Shown here: positions 1 to 9,127 of the stretch, one piece after another | Layout of the letters: each line of letters starts with the position of its first letter | Position numbering within the stretch: position 1 is the stretch's first letter | Source: RGIG1681 sp964646345 | GTDB taxonomy: Bacteria; Bacillota; Clostridia; Christensenellales; UBA1242 | Length of the DNA stretch: 40,206 nt | Reading direction: 5' to 3' | Assembly: GCA_964646345.1 (NCBI GenBank) | Contig: CAZYDU010000008.1 | Location: 1-40,206 of the forward strand | Program-made: the position numbers and the translations under genes | Notes under the pieces: model-generated | What the model saw: only the letters and a program-made list of their open reading frames with translations | The model's database searches: none | Told to the model about the DNA's origin: nothing

Positions 1-119
1 CCAAGAATATTATTCCAATAATAACATTATATCAAAATAAAAATAAAAATGCACTAAATATAATCTCACTTTTGATATTTCGTTAAAATACCCCAGGGTT
101 AAATACTACAAGCTTAAAT

Positions 120-148
120 TTGACAACTATAATTTTATTTGATATAAT
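120..148 (+). promoter_or_regulatory. Sigma-A promoter of the glgBA operon
   Basis: TTGACA at 120-125 and TATAAT at 143-148 are separated by exactly 17 bp, a full consensus match. The predicted transcript starts near 155 and has a leader of about 35 nt before glgB. Bases 1-119 are AT-rich and show no gene or clear signal. Confidence 0.85.
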
Positions 149-190
149 ACTTATAGTTTTATTTATAATATTAAGGAAAAGTTAAGAAAA

Positions 191-2119
191 ATGAACATAG
201 ACGAGCGAATACAAAGCATAAATAACGGTCAAGATAGCACACTTTATGAATTTTTTGGAAGCCATTTGGGAGAAAAGGACGGTATTAAAGGTGTTTATTT
301 TAGAGTTTATTCTCCAAATGCGAAAGAAATTTTTGTAGCTGGAGATTTCAACAACTTTGACAAAATCGCAAATCCACTAACAAGGTATACAAATTCTAAT
401 ATTTGGGAAACTTTCGTTGCTGGTGCAACAGAAATGCAAAAATATAAATACATTATCATTGACAAATATGATAATGAGCTTGTAAAAACCGACCCATTTG
501 CTTTCTATGCTCAAAACCTTGACAGTGACAAGGATTTTTCAACATATATTTATAATGTAGATGGCTATAAATGGCATGACCAAGCCTATTTAGATAATTT
601 AAAATCAAGAGACCATTTAAAGTCTCCAATGAATATTTATGAAGTTTGCTTACTATCGTGGAAAAAACACAATAACGGCAACTTCCTTTCTTTCAGAGAA
701 TATGCTGCCAGTCTTGTAAACTACTGCAAGGAACTTGGTTATACACATATCGAGCTATTACCTATAACCGAGTTTGAACTTGATTGCTCTTGGGGCTATG
801 AAGTTACAAATTATTTTGCAATAACCAATAGGTTTGGCACTCCAAAAGATTTAATGTTTTTTATTGACAGATGCCATAGAGCTGGCATTGGTGTAATACT
901 AGATTGGGTTCCTGGACATTTTGACTCAGCCGAAACCAATGGAGACATTAGAAAACAACTTTTAACTGATGAAGATTTTGGTTTGACCGAATGGGACGGC
1001 TCTTGTCTTTATGAAAGCCCAAAGTGGGATAGAAAAAGACAGCTTGCTTGGGGCACAAGAATTTTCGACTATGAAAATCCTTATGTTGTGCAATTTTTGA
1101 TTTCAAGTGCTATGTTTTTCTTAAGAAAATTCCATTTTGACGGACTTAGAATTGATGCGGTTTCATCAATACTCTATCTCGATTTTTGCAGAAACCCAGA
1201 TGAATGGATACCAAACACAAACGGAAATAACATTAACTATGCAGGTGTTGAATTTATTAAAAAACTCAATAACACTGTTTTTGGAGAGTTTCCAAATGCC
1301 ATAATGATTGCAGAAGAAGTAACGGGTTACCCATTAGTCACAAGACCAACAACCGTTGGCGGTCTTGGTTTTAACTTTAAGTGGAATATTGGCTGGATTA
1401 ACGATATTTGGGAATACACTTCAATGGACCCACATTTTAGAAAATATCATCACAACATCATCACCCACTCTTTAGACTATTGTTTTGACGAAAATTATAT
1501 TTTGCCAGTTGACCATGACGAAGTTGGAAATGGCAGACATTCACTTATGAACAAAATGAATGGCGATTTTGCAACAAAGATTAGTCTTTGCCGTGCTTTT
1601 TATGTTTACATGTTTATGCACCCAGGCAAAAAGCTAACTTTCATGGGTAGCGAATTTGGTCAAATGAATGAATGGCGTTATGATAAACCACTTGACTTTA
1701 TTTTAATGAAAGCTGATAAAAATAAAAAACTATTGCATTTCGTTGCAGAACTTAATAGACTTTATGCAAATTCTCCAGAATTATACGAACTTGACTATGA
1801 CAAAAACAGCTACGTTTGGCTCGTTAGAGATGATAATTTAAATTGCGTAAATGCCTTCAAACGCTATGACAGTAACGGAAATTATCTTATTTGTATTTGC
1901 AATTTTTCACCTTACCGCCTGCCGGATTATGTTTTGGGAGTTGATGAACCTGGAGCATACATTGAAATATTTAGTTCGGATAATGCTGAATTTGGTGGCA
2001 CAGGCGAGCTCAACGAAATAATGTATTCGTCTATAATGAATAAAAATGGAAAATCAAACGCAATCAGATTAACACTGCCAGCAAACACTTCTGTAATACT
2101 AAAAAAATTAGATAAATAA
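191..2119 (+). CDS. glgB: 1,4-alpha-glucan (glycogen) branching enzyme
   Basis: This 642-residue GH13 enzyme introduces alpha-1,6 branches into glycogen. An N-terminal CBM48-like domain covers about residues 25-110 (AGDFNNF). It is followed by the catalytic barrel, with the nucleophile at Asp322 in GLRIDAV, the acid/base at about Glu375 in MIAEEV, and the third acidic residue at Asp443 in DHDEVGNGRHSL. The HDEV...SL block is typical of branching enzymes rather than isoamylases. The AAGGA before ATG is 13 nt away, so the ribosome site is weak. glgA follows after 9 nt, so the two are probably co-transcribed. No glgC or glgD lies in the window. Confidence 0.95.
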   Translation: MNIDERIQSINNGQDSTLYEFFGSHLGEKDGIKGVYFRVYSPNAKEIFVAGDFNNFDKIANPLTRYTNSNIWETFVAGATEMQKYKYIIIDKYDNELVKTDPFAFYAQNLDSDKDFSTYIYNVDGYKWHDQAYLDNLKSRDHLKSPMNIYEVCLLSWKKHNNGNFLSFREYAASLVNYCKELGYTHIELLPITEFELDCSWGYEVTNYFAITNRFGTPKDLMFFIDRCHRAGIGVILDWVPGHFDSAETNGDIRKQLLTDEDFGLTEWDGSCLYESPKWDRKRQLAWGTRIFDYENPYVVQFLISSAMFFLRKFHFDGLRIDAVSSILYLDFCRNPDEWIPNTNGNNINYAGVEFIKKLNNTVFGEFPNAIMIAEEVTGYPLVTRPTTVGGLGFNFKWNIGWINDIWEYTSMDPHFRKYHHNIITHSLDYCFDENYILPVDHDEVGNGRHSLMNKMNGDFATKISLCRAFYVYMFMHPGKKLTFMGSEFGQMNEWRYDKPLDFILMKADKNKKLLHFVAELNRLYANSPELYELDYDKNSYVWLVRDDNLNCVNAFKRYDSNGNYLICICNFSPYRLPDYVLGVDEPGAYIEIFSSDNAEFGGTGELNEIMYSSIMNKNGKSNAIRLTLPANTSVILKKLDK

Positions 2120-2128
2120 TGAGGATTT

Positions 2129-3562
2129 ATGAGCGAAGATAATAAATTAAATATACTTTTTACTAGTGCTGAATGCTTACCTTTTTGTGCGAATGGTGGA
2201 GTTGCAGATATGTGCTATGCCCTTTCAAAATATTTAAGCAAAAATCCTAGACTTGATGTTAGAGTTGTTCTTCCATACTATTCAACTATCCCTGAGATGT
2301 ATAAATCAAAATTTAAACTTGCGGGAGAAAGAACCATTGACTTGTCTTGGCGACAGGAATATTGTGGGATTTACGAATTTGAAAAAGACAACATAACATA
2401 TTATTTTATTGACAACAAGCACTATTTTGATAGAGAAAAATTATTTGGCTATGACGATGATGTTGAAAGATTTAGTTTCTTCAGCAAAGCAGTTTTAGAT
2501 ATGTTCCCTATTATAAGTTTTTATCCAGATATAATTCATTCTCATGACTGGCAATCAAGCATGGTTTGCACGTTTCTAAAGATTCTAGAATGGTCAAACC
2601 CAAGATATGAACATATAAAAACGATTTTAAATATCCACAACTTGCTTTATCAAGGAAAAAATAACTTTGCAATCGTTAAAGACTTGCTGGGAGTTGAAGA
2701 TAAATTTGCTTATCTTTTTGATTTCTTTGGAGAAGCTAATATTATGAAAGCAAGTATGCTTTGTTCGGATAAAATTGTAACAGTTAGCCAAAATTATATG
2801 GACGAAATTTTGAATACTTACAAAGGTTTTGGACTTCAAGATGTGTTAAAACAATGCAAACATAAGCTCTCAGCCATCACTAATGGCATTGACTATGAGT
2901 TTTATAATCCAGCAACCGACCCTACAATTTACCAAACATTTGATGAAAATTCACTGGATAAAAGATTCATAAACAAACTTAAACTTCAAGAAGAAGTTGG
3001 ACTTCCTGTGAATAAAGACATTCCGCTTTATGCATTTGTTGGATTTATGGCAGAACATAAAGGTTTTGACCTATTATCTCAAATTTTGGATAATTTCATT
3101 CAAAAAGGAGTGCAAATCATTGCAACCGGAACAGTTTCTCCAGACTATGAAAACTACGTTAGAAGTCTAAATGAAAAATACCCTGAAAACGTTAAAATTT
3201 TCATTGGATATAACGGACATCTTGCAAAAAAAATCTATGCTTCAAGCGATTTCTTGCTAAACACATCTAGCATTGAACCATGCGGACTTTGTCCACTAAT
3301 AGCAAACAAATATGGTTCTCTCCCTATTTGTTTTGAAACCGGCGGAATAAAAGATAATATTACAGACTATAAACTTGAAAACGGCAATGGTTATTTGTTT
3401 AACGATTACGATAAAAACACTCTTTCTGACCTATTAGATAAAACTTTTTACGATTTCAATAATAAAGAAAAAATGCAAAAGTATATTTTATCGGGTATGG
3501 CAAAAAGTTTTGATATTCGTGATTGTGCAAATAAATACCTTGAACTTTATGAAGACATGTAA
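2129..3562 (+). CDS. glgA: Glycogen synthase, GT5 family, atypical donor-binding motifs
   Basis: This 477-residue GT-B glycosyltransferase should elongate alpha-1,4-glucan using a nucleotide-glucose. The Rossmann N-terminus (residues 7-30), the HSHDWQ block, and the C-terminal EPCGL motif with Glu383 followed by GGIKDN are all recognisable. Two usually conserved sites deviate. The KTGGL loop reads ANGGV (residues 21-25), losing the lysine that contacts the donor phosphates, and the RL-x2-QKG motif reads MAEHKG, keeping the lysine but losing the arginine. It is the second gene of the glgBA operon, and its stop codon overlaps the terminator. The role is clear from family and context; donor preference is not. 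Confidence 0.92.
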   Translation: MSEDNKLNILFTSAECLPFCANGGVADMCYALSKYLSKNPRLDVRVVLPYYSTIPEMYKSKFKLAGERTIDLSWRQEYCGIYEFEKDNITYYFIDNKHYFDREKLFGYDDDVERFSFFSKAVLDMFPIISFYPDIIHSHDWQSSMVCTFLKILEWSNPRYEHIKTILNIHNLLYQGKNNFAIVKDLLGVEDKFAYLFDFFGEANIMKASMLCSDKIVTVSQNYMDEILNTYKGFGLQDVLKQCKHKLSAITNGIDYEFYNPATDPTIYQTFDENSLDKRFINKLKLQEEVGLPVNKDIPLYAFVGFMAEHKGFDLLSQILDNFIQKGVQIIATGTVSPDYENYVRSLNEKYPENVKIFIGYNGHLAKKIYASSDFLLNTSSIEPCGLCPLIANKYGSLPICFETGGIKDNITDYKLENGNGYLFNDYDKNTLSDLLDKTFYDFNNKEKMQKYILSGMAKSFDIRDCANKYLELYEDM

Positions 3563-3618
3563 AAAACTCGGCAACCTTGATAGTTTCCAATCAAACTATT
3601 AAAGATGTCGAGTTTTTT
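3561..3618. terminator. Bidirectional terminator between glgA and the S51 peptidase gene
   Basis: The outer stem AAAAAACTCG (3561-3570) pairs with CGAGTTTTTT (3609-3618). It encloses a second hairpin, ATAGTTT/AAACTAT. A- and T-runs on both flanks let it work for both convergent genes. Confidence 0.85.
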
Positions 3619-3629
3619 ATTGCATAGAA

Positions 3630-4334
3630 TTAAAATACTTTATATTCATTTAATACTGGATACTTTGACCAATCTAGCCTAACTTTTCTTTCGTAATCAT
3701 CAATTTTTATGAAAGCTTCATTGTCTTTCAAAACTATAAAAGGTTTGCCCTTATTAACACTTCTTTCTTTTAAATAAGCTTTATAGAAAAAATCATTTGA
3801 AACCTTAAAATCATTTCTCCCTGCCTTTTCAATTTCATTGCCAAAGGCAAATCTAAACTTGCTCGCATGCACATAAATTATTTTATTAATAAACTCAAAA
3901 CCAAATAAAGAATTTTCGCCAAATTCGGATTTTATATCAAAATCGTATGGTTCGCTAGCAAGAGTCCACTCTGTTTCATTGCCTGCAACTATCGCTCCTG
4001 CACTCTGCCCCGCAAATAAAACATTTTCATTTAACACAAGATTTTTAATTTTTTCAAATTGATTATATTTTCTTAAATAATGCAAAAGCTGGGTTACATT
4101 TCCGCCTTTAACATAAATCATATCTAACTTATCATTAAACTTGTAATTTTCATCTAAATGAAAAACTTTAAAACCTAAATCTTCCAAAAAGATAGTATTA
4201 GATTCAGAATAAAAATCCTTATCTTCATCGGCATAACCAACAAGCAAGCAATTATGCTTTTTTGTCATATCAAAAAATTTTGGCAAGAATTTGCAAGCAA
4301 GCATTTTAAAATTTGAACATAAAAAAAGTCTCAT
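3630..4334 (-). CDS. Peptidase S51 family protein (dipeptidase E-like)
   Basis: This protein of about 234 residues belongs to the S51 serine peptidases, whose members cleave Asp-X dipeptides or cyanophycin-type isoaspartyl bonds. The nucleophile elbow is GQSAG with Ser111. An oxyanion-type GGNVTQLL motif lies near residue 77, and a candidate catalytic histidine is in YVHASKF. The ATG at 4334 was preferred because AGGAGA sits 6 nt upstream; the in-frame GTG at 4340 would overlap that site. The gene is monocistronic. The exact substrate cannot be told from sequence. Confidence 0.85.
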   Translation of the reverse strand: MRLFLCSNFKMLACKFLPKFFDMTKKHNCLLVGYADEDKDFYSESNTIFLEDLGFKVFHLDENYKFNDKLDMIYVKGGNVTQLLHYLRKYNQFEKIKNLVLNENVLFAGQSAGAIVAGNETEWTLASEPYDFDIKSEFGENSLFGFEFINKIIYVHASKFRFAFGNEIEKAGRNDFKVSNDFFYKAYLKERSVNKGKPFIVLKDNEAFIKIDDYERKVRLDWSKYPVLNEYKVF

Positions 4335-4355
4335 AATCACTCTCCTAGCACTAAG

Positions 4356-4384
4356 ATTATATAAAACACTTGGTAATTTAGCAA
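4356..4384 (-). promoter_or_regulatory. Promoter of the S51 peptidase gene
   Basis: On the minus strand, TTGCTA (4379-4384) and TATAAT (4356-4361) are 17 bp apart. The -35 box lies just past the T-run of the pflA terminator, so the two units are tightly packed. Confidence 0.65.
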
Positions 4385-4385
4385 G

Positions 4386-4419
4386 AAAAAAAGCATAGAT
4401 TTCAATTCTACGCTTTTTT
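4386..4419 (-). terminator. Rho-independent terminator of pflBA
   Basis: On the minus strand, AAAAAGCGTAGA pairs with TCTATGCTTTTT across a short loop (one A-C mismatch) and ends in a T-run. The stem includes the pflA stop codon at 4408-4410. Confidence 0.85.
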
Positions 4420-5112
4420 ATTTAATAAATCTTGTAGTTTTTTGCATTTAGTTTTATCCATATCTAAAGTATCTGCAAGTCTATAGTTAATGCCAAGCTT
4501 TTCATATTTTTGCTTTGCCATGGAATGATATGGCAAAAGCTCAATTCGTTCAACATTAGGAATATTTTTCGCAAATTCTTTTAGCAAAAGAACATGTCGT
4601 TCATCATCATTTATATTTGGAACAATAACTTGCCTTAACCATAACTTTTTATTAAACTCTTTACACTTAGCTAAAAAGACGTTAAATTCTTCAATCTCTC
4701 TGCCAGTAATAAATTTATACTCATCTGCTTCTACCGCTTTTATATCCAAAATTACAAGGTCAACAATTTTTAGTATTTCTTCGTAATTTTCTCCAACACC
4801 AGCAGTGTCAATCGCAGTATGAATGTTATTTTCTTTTAATAATTTTATGGTTTCCAAAACAAATTCACTCTGCAAAAGTGGTTCACCACCTGAAAAAGTC
4901 ACACCACCACTATTACCATAGTAGCCCGAGTATTTTTTATACATCTTTAAGACTTCTTCAGGGGTAATTTCCTTTGAATTTGCATCAGTCCAAGTTTCAG
5001 GATTATGACAGTACAAACATCTAAGTTTGCAACCTGACATAAACAAAACTAGTCTCATGCCAGGTCCATCAACAAGCCCCATTGTTTCAATATCACTAAT
5101 TTTTCCTTTCAT
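4408..5112 (-). CDS. pflA: Pyruvate formate-lyase activating enzyme (radical SAM)
   Basis: This 234-residue radical SAM protein generates the glycyl radical on PflB. The iron-sulfur motif is CX3CX2C at Cys28, Cys32 and Cys35, followed by YCHNPETW and the SAM-binding GGEPLLQ motif, as in known PFL activases. The start at 5112 (MKGKISDIE) has AGGAAAG in place and lies 7 nt after the pflB stop. An open frame continues upstream into pflB, but its residues do not look like the family. The 246-residue E. coli protein is similar in length. It is co-transcribed with pflB. Confidence 0.95.
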   Translation of the reverse strand: MKGKISDIETMGLVDGPGMRLVLFMSGCKLRCLYCHNPETWTDANSKEITPEEVLKMYKKYSGYYGNSGGVTFSGGEPLLQSEFVLETIKLLKENNIHTAIDTAGVGENYEEILKIVDLVILDIKAVEADEYKFITGREIEEFNVFLAKCKEFNKKLWLRQVIVPNINDDERHVLLLKEFAKNIPNVERIELLPYHSMAKQKYEKLGINYRLADTLDMDKTKCKKLQDLLNKKA

Positions 5113-5119
5113 AACTTTC

Positions 5120-7375
5120 CTATCTTTTTGTATGGAATGTTCTAGCAATAACTTCTTCTTGATGAGCACGGTCGAGTTTGTTGAAGTTTACAGCATAACC
5201 AGAAACACGAATTGTAAGATTTGGATATTTCCAAGGATTGTTCATAGCATCAATCAAAAGTTCTCTATTTAAAACGTTAACGTTAATGTGTTGTGCACCT
5301 TGAGCAAAATAACCGTCCAAAATTGAAACAAGGTTTGAAATTTGGTCTTCTTCATTTTTACCAAGAGCATCTGGAACGATTGAGAATGTGTTAGAAATAC
5401 CATCTTGACAACAACCAAAGAATGGAATTTTTGCAACTGAGTTAAGAGATGCTAACGCACCGCTTGAATCTCTGCCATGCATTGGGTTAGCACCAGGAGC
5501 AAACGCTTCGCCTGCTTTTCTTCCGTCTGGAGTGCTACCAGTCTTTTTACCATACATAACGTTAGATGTGATAGTTAAAAGTGATAAAGTTGGTTTTGCA
5601 TTTCTGTAAAGTGGGTGTACATCAATATCATTGAAAAATTCTTGAACAAGTTCAACAGCCAAGCTATCAACTCTGTCATCGTCATTTCCATATTTTGGGA
5701 ATTCGCCTTCAATCTCGAAATCAACAGCAATTCCAGCTTCATTTCTAATAGGTTTAACCTTTGCATATTTAATAGCTGAAAGTGAGTCAACTGCTGAAGA
5801 AAATCCTGCAACACCAAAAGCCATGAGTCTTTCTACATCTGTGTCATGAAGTGCCATTTGACTTGCTTCATAAGCATATTTATCATGCATAAAGTGAATG
5901 ATGTTATTTGCATCAACGTAGATTTTAGCAATAGTTTTTAACATATCAGAATATCTTGCACGAACATCTTCATAGCTTAAAATTTCTTCTGTATTCTTTT
6001 CTTTTCCTTCAATAACAAGTTTGCCTGAAAGTTCATCAACGCCACCATTAATTGCATATAAAAGTGATTTTGCAAGGTTGCAACGAGCCCCAAAGAATTG
6101 CATTTGTTTGCCTTCTTTCATTGAAGAAACACAACAAGCGATTGCATAGTCATGGCCATAGTGTGGACGCATTGTATCATCGCCTTCATATTGAATTGAA
6201 TCTGTTTTGATTGAAATCTTAGCACAATATTTTTTAAAGTTTTCTGGCAAACCTTTTGACCAAAGAACTGTTAAGTTTGGTTCTGCACTAGGATTAAGAT
6301 TAATTAAAGTATGCAAGAATCTAAATGAAGATTTTGTAACCAAGCTTCTTGATTCGTTAATCATACCTGCGATACTTTCAGTAACCCAAGTAGGGTCGCC
6401 TGCAAACAATTCATCATAATCAGGTGTTCTTAAGTGTCTGATTAATCTAAGTTTAATAACAAATTGGTCAATGAGTTCTTGAGCTTCAGCTTCAGTTAAA
6501 GTACCATTTCTTAAATCTCTTTCAATATAGCAATCAAAGAATGTTGCATCTCTACCCATACTAGTTGCAGCACCATTGTTTTCTTTTGCACCAGCAAGAT
6601 AACCAAAGTATGACCACTGAATTGCTTCTCTAGCATTTTTTGCAGGTTTAGAAATATCACAACCATAACCTTCTGCCATTTTTTTGATTTCTTCTAAAGC
6701 TCTGATTTGTTCACTAACTTCTTCACGAAGTCTAATGTGTTCATCAATATTATCTTCAAGCAAAAAGTCTCCAAGTCTAACAACATCATTATGTTTTTCT
6801 TCGATAAGTCTATCAATACCATAAAGAGCAATTCTTCTATAGTCTCCGATAATTCTTCCCCTGCCGTAACCATCAGGAAGACCTGTAAGTAGTCCATTGC
6901 TTCTAGCACGTCTAATTGATGGAGTATATGCATCAAAAACACCATCATTATGTGTCTTTCTGTAAGTTGTAAAATGTTTCAAAACTTCAGGGTTAAGTTC
7001 ATAGCCATGCGCAGCCAAAGCTTTTAAAGCGATTTTTGTGCCACCATACATGTTAACGATGCGTTTAAGTGGTTTATCAGTTTGAAGACCAACAATAACT
7101 TCGTTATCCTTGTCAATATAACCAGGAGCAAAAGCATTAATTCCGCTTAAAATATTTGTTTCAACATCTAAGCAGTTTCCATTTTTTGTTTCTTGAGCTA
7201 ATAATTCTTCACATCTTGACCAAACCTTTTTGGTTTTTTCAGTGATTGGCGATAAGAAAGTGTCATCACCAGCATATTCGGTGTAGTTTCTATCAATAAA
7301 GTCACTTACATTAATAGAATTTTTCCAATCATCTCCTTTAAAACCATTCCATTCTTCAATAATTTTTTCTTCCAT
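5120..7375 (-). CDS. pflB: Formate C-acetyltransferase (pyruvate formate-lyase)
   Basis: This 751-residue glycyl-radical enzyme converts pyruvate and CoA to acetyl-CoA and formate in anaerobic fermentation. The adjacent active-site cysteines are Cys414-Cys415 (ACCVSS). The radical glycine is Gly726 in RVSGYAVNF near the C-terminus, at the distance expected for PFL; the catalytic CC pair and overall length separate it from diol dehydratase-type relatives. The start at 7375 follows AGGAGA by 5 nt; an in-frame ATG 27 nt upstream would place that site inside the coding region. An extended -10 promoter and a possible operator precede it. Confidence 0.97.
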   Translation of the reverse strand: MEEKIIEEWNGFKGDDWKNSINVSDFIDRNYTEYAGDDTFLSPITEKTKKVWSRCEELLAQETKNGNCLDVETNILSGINAFAPGYIDKDNEVIVGLQTDKPLKRIVNMYGGTKIALKALAAHGYELNPEVLKHFTTYRKTHNDGVFDAYTPSIRRARSNGLLTGLPDGYGRGRIIGDYRRIALYGIDRLIEEKHNDVVRLGDFLLEDNIDEHIRLREEVSEQIRALEEIKKMAEGYGCDISKPAKNAREAIQWSYFGYLAGAKENNGAATSMGRDATFFDCYIERDLRNGTLTEAEAQELIDQFVIKLRLIRHLRTPDYDELFAGDPTWVTESIAGMINESRSLVTKSSFRFLHTLINLNPSAEPNLTVLWSKGLPENFKKYCAKISIKTDSIQYEGDDTMRPHYGHDYAIACCVSSMKEGKQMQFFGARCNLAKSLLYAINGGVDELSGKLVIEGKEKNTEEILSYEDVRARYSDMLKTIAKIYVDANNIIHFMHDKYAYEASQMALHDTDVERLMAFGVAGFSSAVDSLSAIKYAKVKPIRNEAGIAVDFEIEGEFPKYGNDDDRVDSLAVELVQEFFNDIDVHPLYRNAKPTLSLLTITSNVMYGKKTGSTPDGRKAGEAFAPGANPMHGRDSSGALASLNSVAKIPFFGCCQDGISNTFSIVPDALGKNEEDQISNLVSILDGYFAQGAQHINVNVLNRELLIDAMNNPWKYPNLTIRVSGYAVNFNKLDRAHQEEVIARTFHTKR

Positions 7376-7439
7376 AATTTCTCCTATTTTTATTATATCC
7401 ATATTAATTTTTGCTAGCCAAAACTAGAACAAAAATTTC

Positions 7440-7472
7440 CACGCCACTAAAGACGTAACGTGAGAATGATAG
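7440..7472 (-). promoter_or_regulatory. Extended -10 promoter and dyad operator candidate of pflB
   Basis: On the minus strand, TGC-TATCAT is an extended -10 element (TATCAT at 7467-7472) with no good -35. Directly downstream, over the predicted start of transcription, is an interrupted dyad: CACGTTAC, 7 bp, GTGGCGTG (7440-7462), symmetric as CACGNNAC/GTNNCGTG. It resembles a repressor site, but it matches neither the Rex nor the Fnr consensus known to me. Confidence 0.5.
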
Positions 7473-7481
7473 CATATTTTA

Positions 7482-7520
7482 CAAAAAAAATAAAGAGAAA
7501 ACCGACATTTTCTCTCTATT
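7482..7520 (-). terminator. Rho-independent terminator of greA
   Basis: A 13-position stem with one mismatch (AATAGAGAGAAAA against TTTTCTCTTTATT) has a 6-nt loop and is followed by a run of T on the minus strand. Confidence 0.85.
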
Positions 7521-7557
7521 TTCAACTTTTTTGTATATTATTACCTTAAATTTTGAA

Positions 7558-8061
7558 TTAATACCCATTCAAAGGTATACTTTCATCATCTTCGCCCTTC
7601 ATTAAAGATTTTATTGTCACATAATAAAAGTTATCTTCACTAATTTTAACTAATACCCTATCTCCAACCTTGTGACCCAGTATTGCCTTGCCAAATGGCG
7701 ACTCTTTGCTATAAACACTGTTATTCAAATCAAGTCTTGTTGTTGTTGAAAGTCTTATGGTTTCAATTTCTCCAGTATCTTCATATAAAATTTCAACCTT
7801 ATCAAACAATCCAACTTCGTCTGGTTTTGAATCAGTTGAAATAACTTTTGCAGTCCTTATCATTTTTTGCAAAAATCTAATCCTGCTTTCATTTCTACCA
7901 AAAGCACGTCTTGCACTTCTATATTCAGCATTCTCGGATAAATCTCCAAGTGACCTTGCTTCCTTCACGTCATCTGACAACTTTGGACGAAGTTCAGTTG
8001 CACGGTACGCAATTTCTTCTTTCATTTTCTTTATATCAACAGCTGTAAGTTCGTTATACAT
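7558..8061 (-). CDS. greA: Transcription elongation factor GreA
   Basis: At 167 residues this matches GreA in length. It rescues backtracked RNA polymerase by stimulating transcript cleavage. The N-terminal coiled coil carries the acidic tip (about residues 38-48, LGDLSENAEYRSAR), and the C-terminal globular domain has the usual SPFGKAILGHKVGD block. It starts 14 nt after the aldo/keto reductase gene with GGAG upstream, so it is probably read from that gene's promoter. Confidence 0.93.
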   Translation of the reverse strand: MYNELTAVDIKKMKEEIAYRATELRPKLSDDVKEARSLGDLSENAEYRSARRAFGRNESRIRFLQKMIRTAKVISTDSKPDEVGLFDKVEILYEDTGEIETIRLSTTTRLDLNNSVYSKESPFGKAILGHKVGDRVLVKISEDNFYYVTIKSLMKGEDDESIPLNGY

Positions 8062-8075
8062 TTTTTCTCCAATTA

Positions 8076-8963
8076 TTACCAGTTTTTCTTTTCTTTCGTA
8101 CTATCTTTGTTCTGCTTTCTTTCTTCAACCATTTTCGCAAACCATTCAACCATTTCAGGGTCATAGTGAGAAAAAAACAAACTTTTTTGAGTGTCAAGCT
8201 TTTCAATTTTCTGCATATCTTCTTGACTTAACTCAAAATCAAACACTTCAAAATTTTCTTTTATTCTTTCAAGATGCGTTGACTTTGGAATTACAACAAC
8301 CCCCCTTTGAATATTCCAGCGAAGCATAACTTGAGCAGGAGTTTTGTTATATTTATTTCCAATATTTTTAAGCACTTCATTTTCAAATAATCCATTTCTA
8401 CCTTCTCCAAAAGGAGCCCAGCTTTCATGAACCACTGAATATTTATCAAGCCATTTTCTTGCTTCCACTTGCTGACATAATGGATTGGTCTCAATTTGAT
8501 TAACCATAGGCTTCATATCGTTAAACAAGCAAAATTCAACAAGTCTATCCGAACCAAAGTTTGAAACGCCAATAGCTTTCAATTTCCCTTCATTGTAAAG
8601 TTCAACTAATGCTCTCCAAGCTCCAAATGTATCGCCAAAAGGTTGATGCAAAAGCATTAGGTCAATATAATCTGTTTGAAGTTTTCTTAAACTTTCCAAA
8701 ACTGATTGTTTACATTCTTCATAACCATAATGCTCAATCCAAACCTTGCTGGTTAAAAATATTTCTTTTCTGGAAATGCCCGATTTTTTTATCGCATTTC
8801 CAACTTCTTCTTCATTAAAATAACTTTGTGCAGTATCAATATGTCTGTAACCCACCTTCAATGCATCTAAAACACATCTTTCACATTCATCTTTGCTAAC
8901 CTGATAAACCCCATAACCTAAAATTGGCATTTTTACACCATTAGATAATGAAACATAATCCAT
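8076..8963 (-). CDS. Aldo/keto reductase (AKR5-like, 2,5-diketogluconate reductase family)
   Basis: This 295-residue TIM-barrel NADPH-dependent oxidoreductase reduces aldehydes or ketones. The whole catalytic tetrad is visible: Asp43, Tyr48, Lys73 and His106 (HIDTAQSY, TSKVW, LLHQP). The cofactor-binding IPKSTHLERIKEN is near the C-terminus. The last 15 or so residues form a lysine-rich tail. The start has AAGGAG at good spacing. It is first in a two-gene unit with greA. The family does not fix the substrate. Confidence 0.9.
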   Translation of the reverse strand: MDYVSLSNGVKMPILGYGVYQVSKDECERCVLDALKVGYRHIDTAQSYFNEEEVGNAIKKSGISRKEIFLTSKVWIEHYGYEECKQSVLESLRKLQTDYIDLMLLHQPFGDTFGAWRALVELYNEGKLKAIGVSNFGSDRLVEFCLFNDMKPMVNQIETNPLCQQVEARKWLDKYSVVHESWAPFGEGRNGLFENEVLKNIGNKYNKTPAQVMLRWNIQRGVVVIPKSTHLERIKENFEVFDFELSQEDMQKIEKLDTQKSLFFSHYDPEMVEWFAKMVEERKQNKDSTKEKKNW

Positions 8964-8986
8964 AAAATTTCTCCTTTTCCAAAATT

Positions 8987-9015
8987 ATTATATACCAAAG
9001 ATTATTTTCTTACAA
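8987..9015 (-). promoter_or_regulatory. Promoter of the aldo/keto reductase-greA unit
   Basis: On the minus strand, TTGTAA (9010-9015) and TATAAT (8987-8992) are 17 bp apart. Upstream, 9028-9053 holds an AAACAAT/ATTGTTT inverted repeat with a 12-bp AT spacer whose role is unclear. Confidence 0.65.
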
Positions 9016-9097
9016 ATAATTTATTTATAAACAATTATATATTTTTTATTGTTTAAATAACCCCAAACAATATATTACACACCAAACTTAAACCAAT

Positions 9098-9123
9098 AAA
9101 AAATCGCACCCGCTTAGGATACG
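9098..9123 (-). terminator. Rho-independent terminator of tRNA-Ser
   Basis: On the minus strand, CGTATCC pairs with GGGTGCG (two G-T pairs) across a 5-nt loop and ends in ATTTTTT. It begins 5 bases after the tRNA 3' end. Confidence 0.85.
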
Positions 9124-9127
9124 ACTC

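Noticed and set aside
5113..5169. Longer PflA start inside pflB
   Set aside because: The extra residues do not fit radical SAM activases, and AGGAAAG supports the start at 5112.
9028..9053. Inverted repeat AAACAAT/ATTGTTT upstream of the aldo/keto reductase gene, considered as a terminator
   Set aside because: The stem is short, AT-only and not downstream of a gene; it may be an operator or chance in AT-rich DNA.
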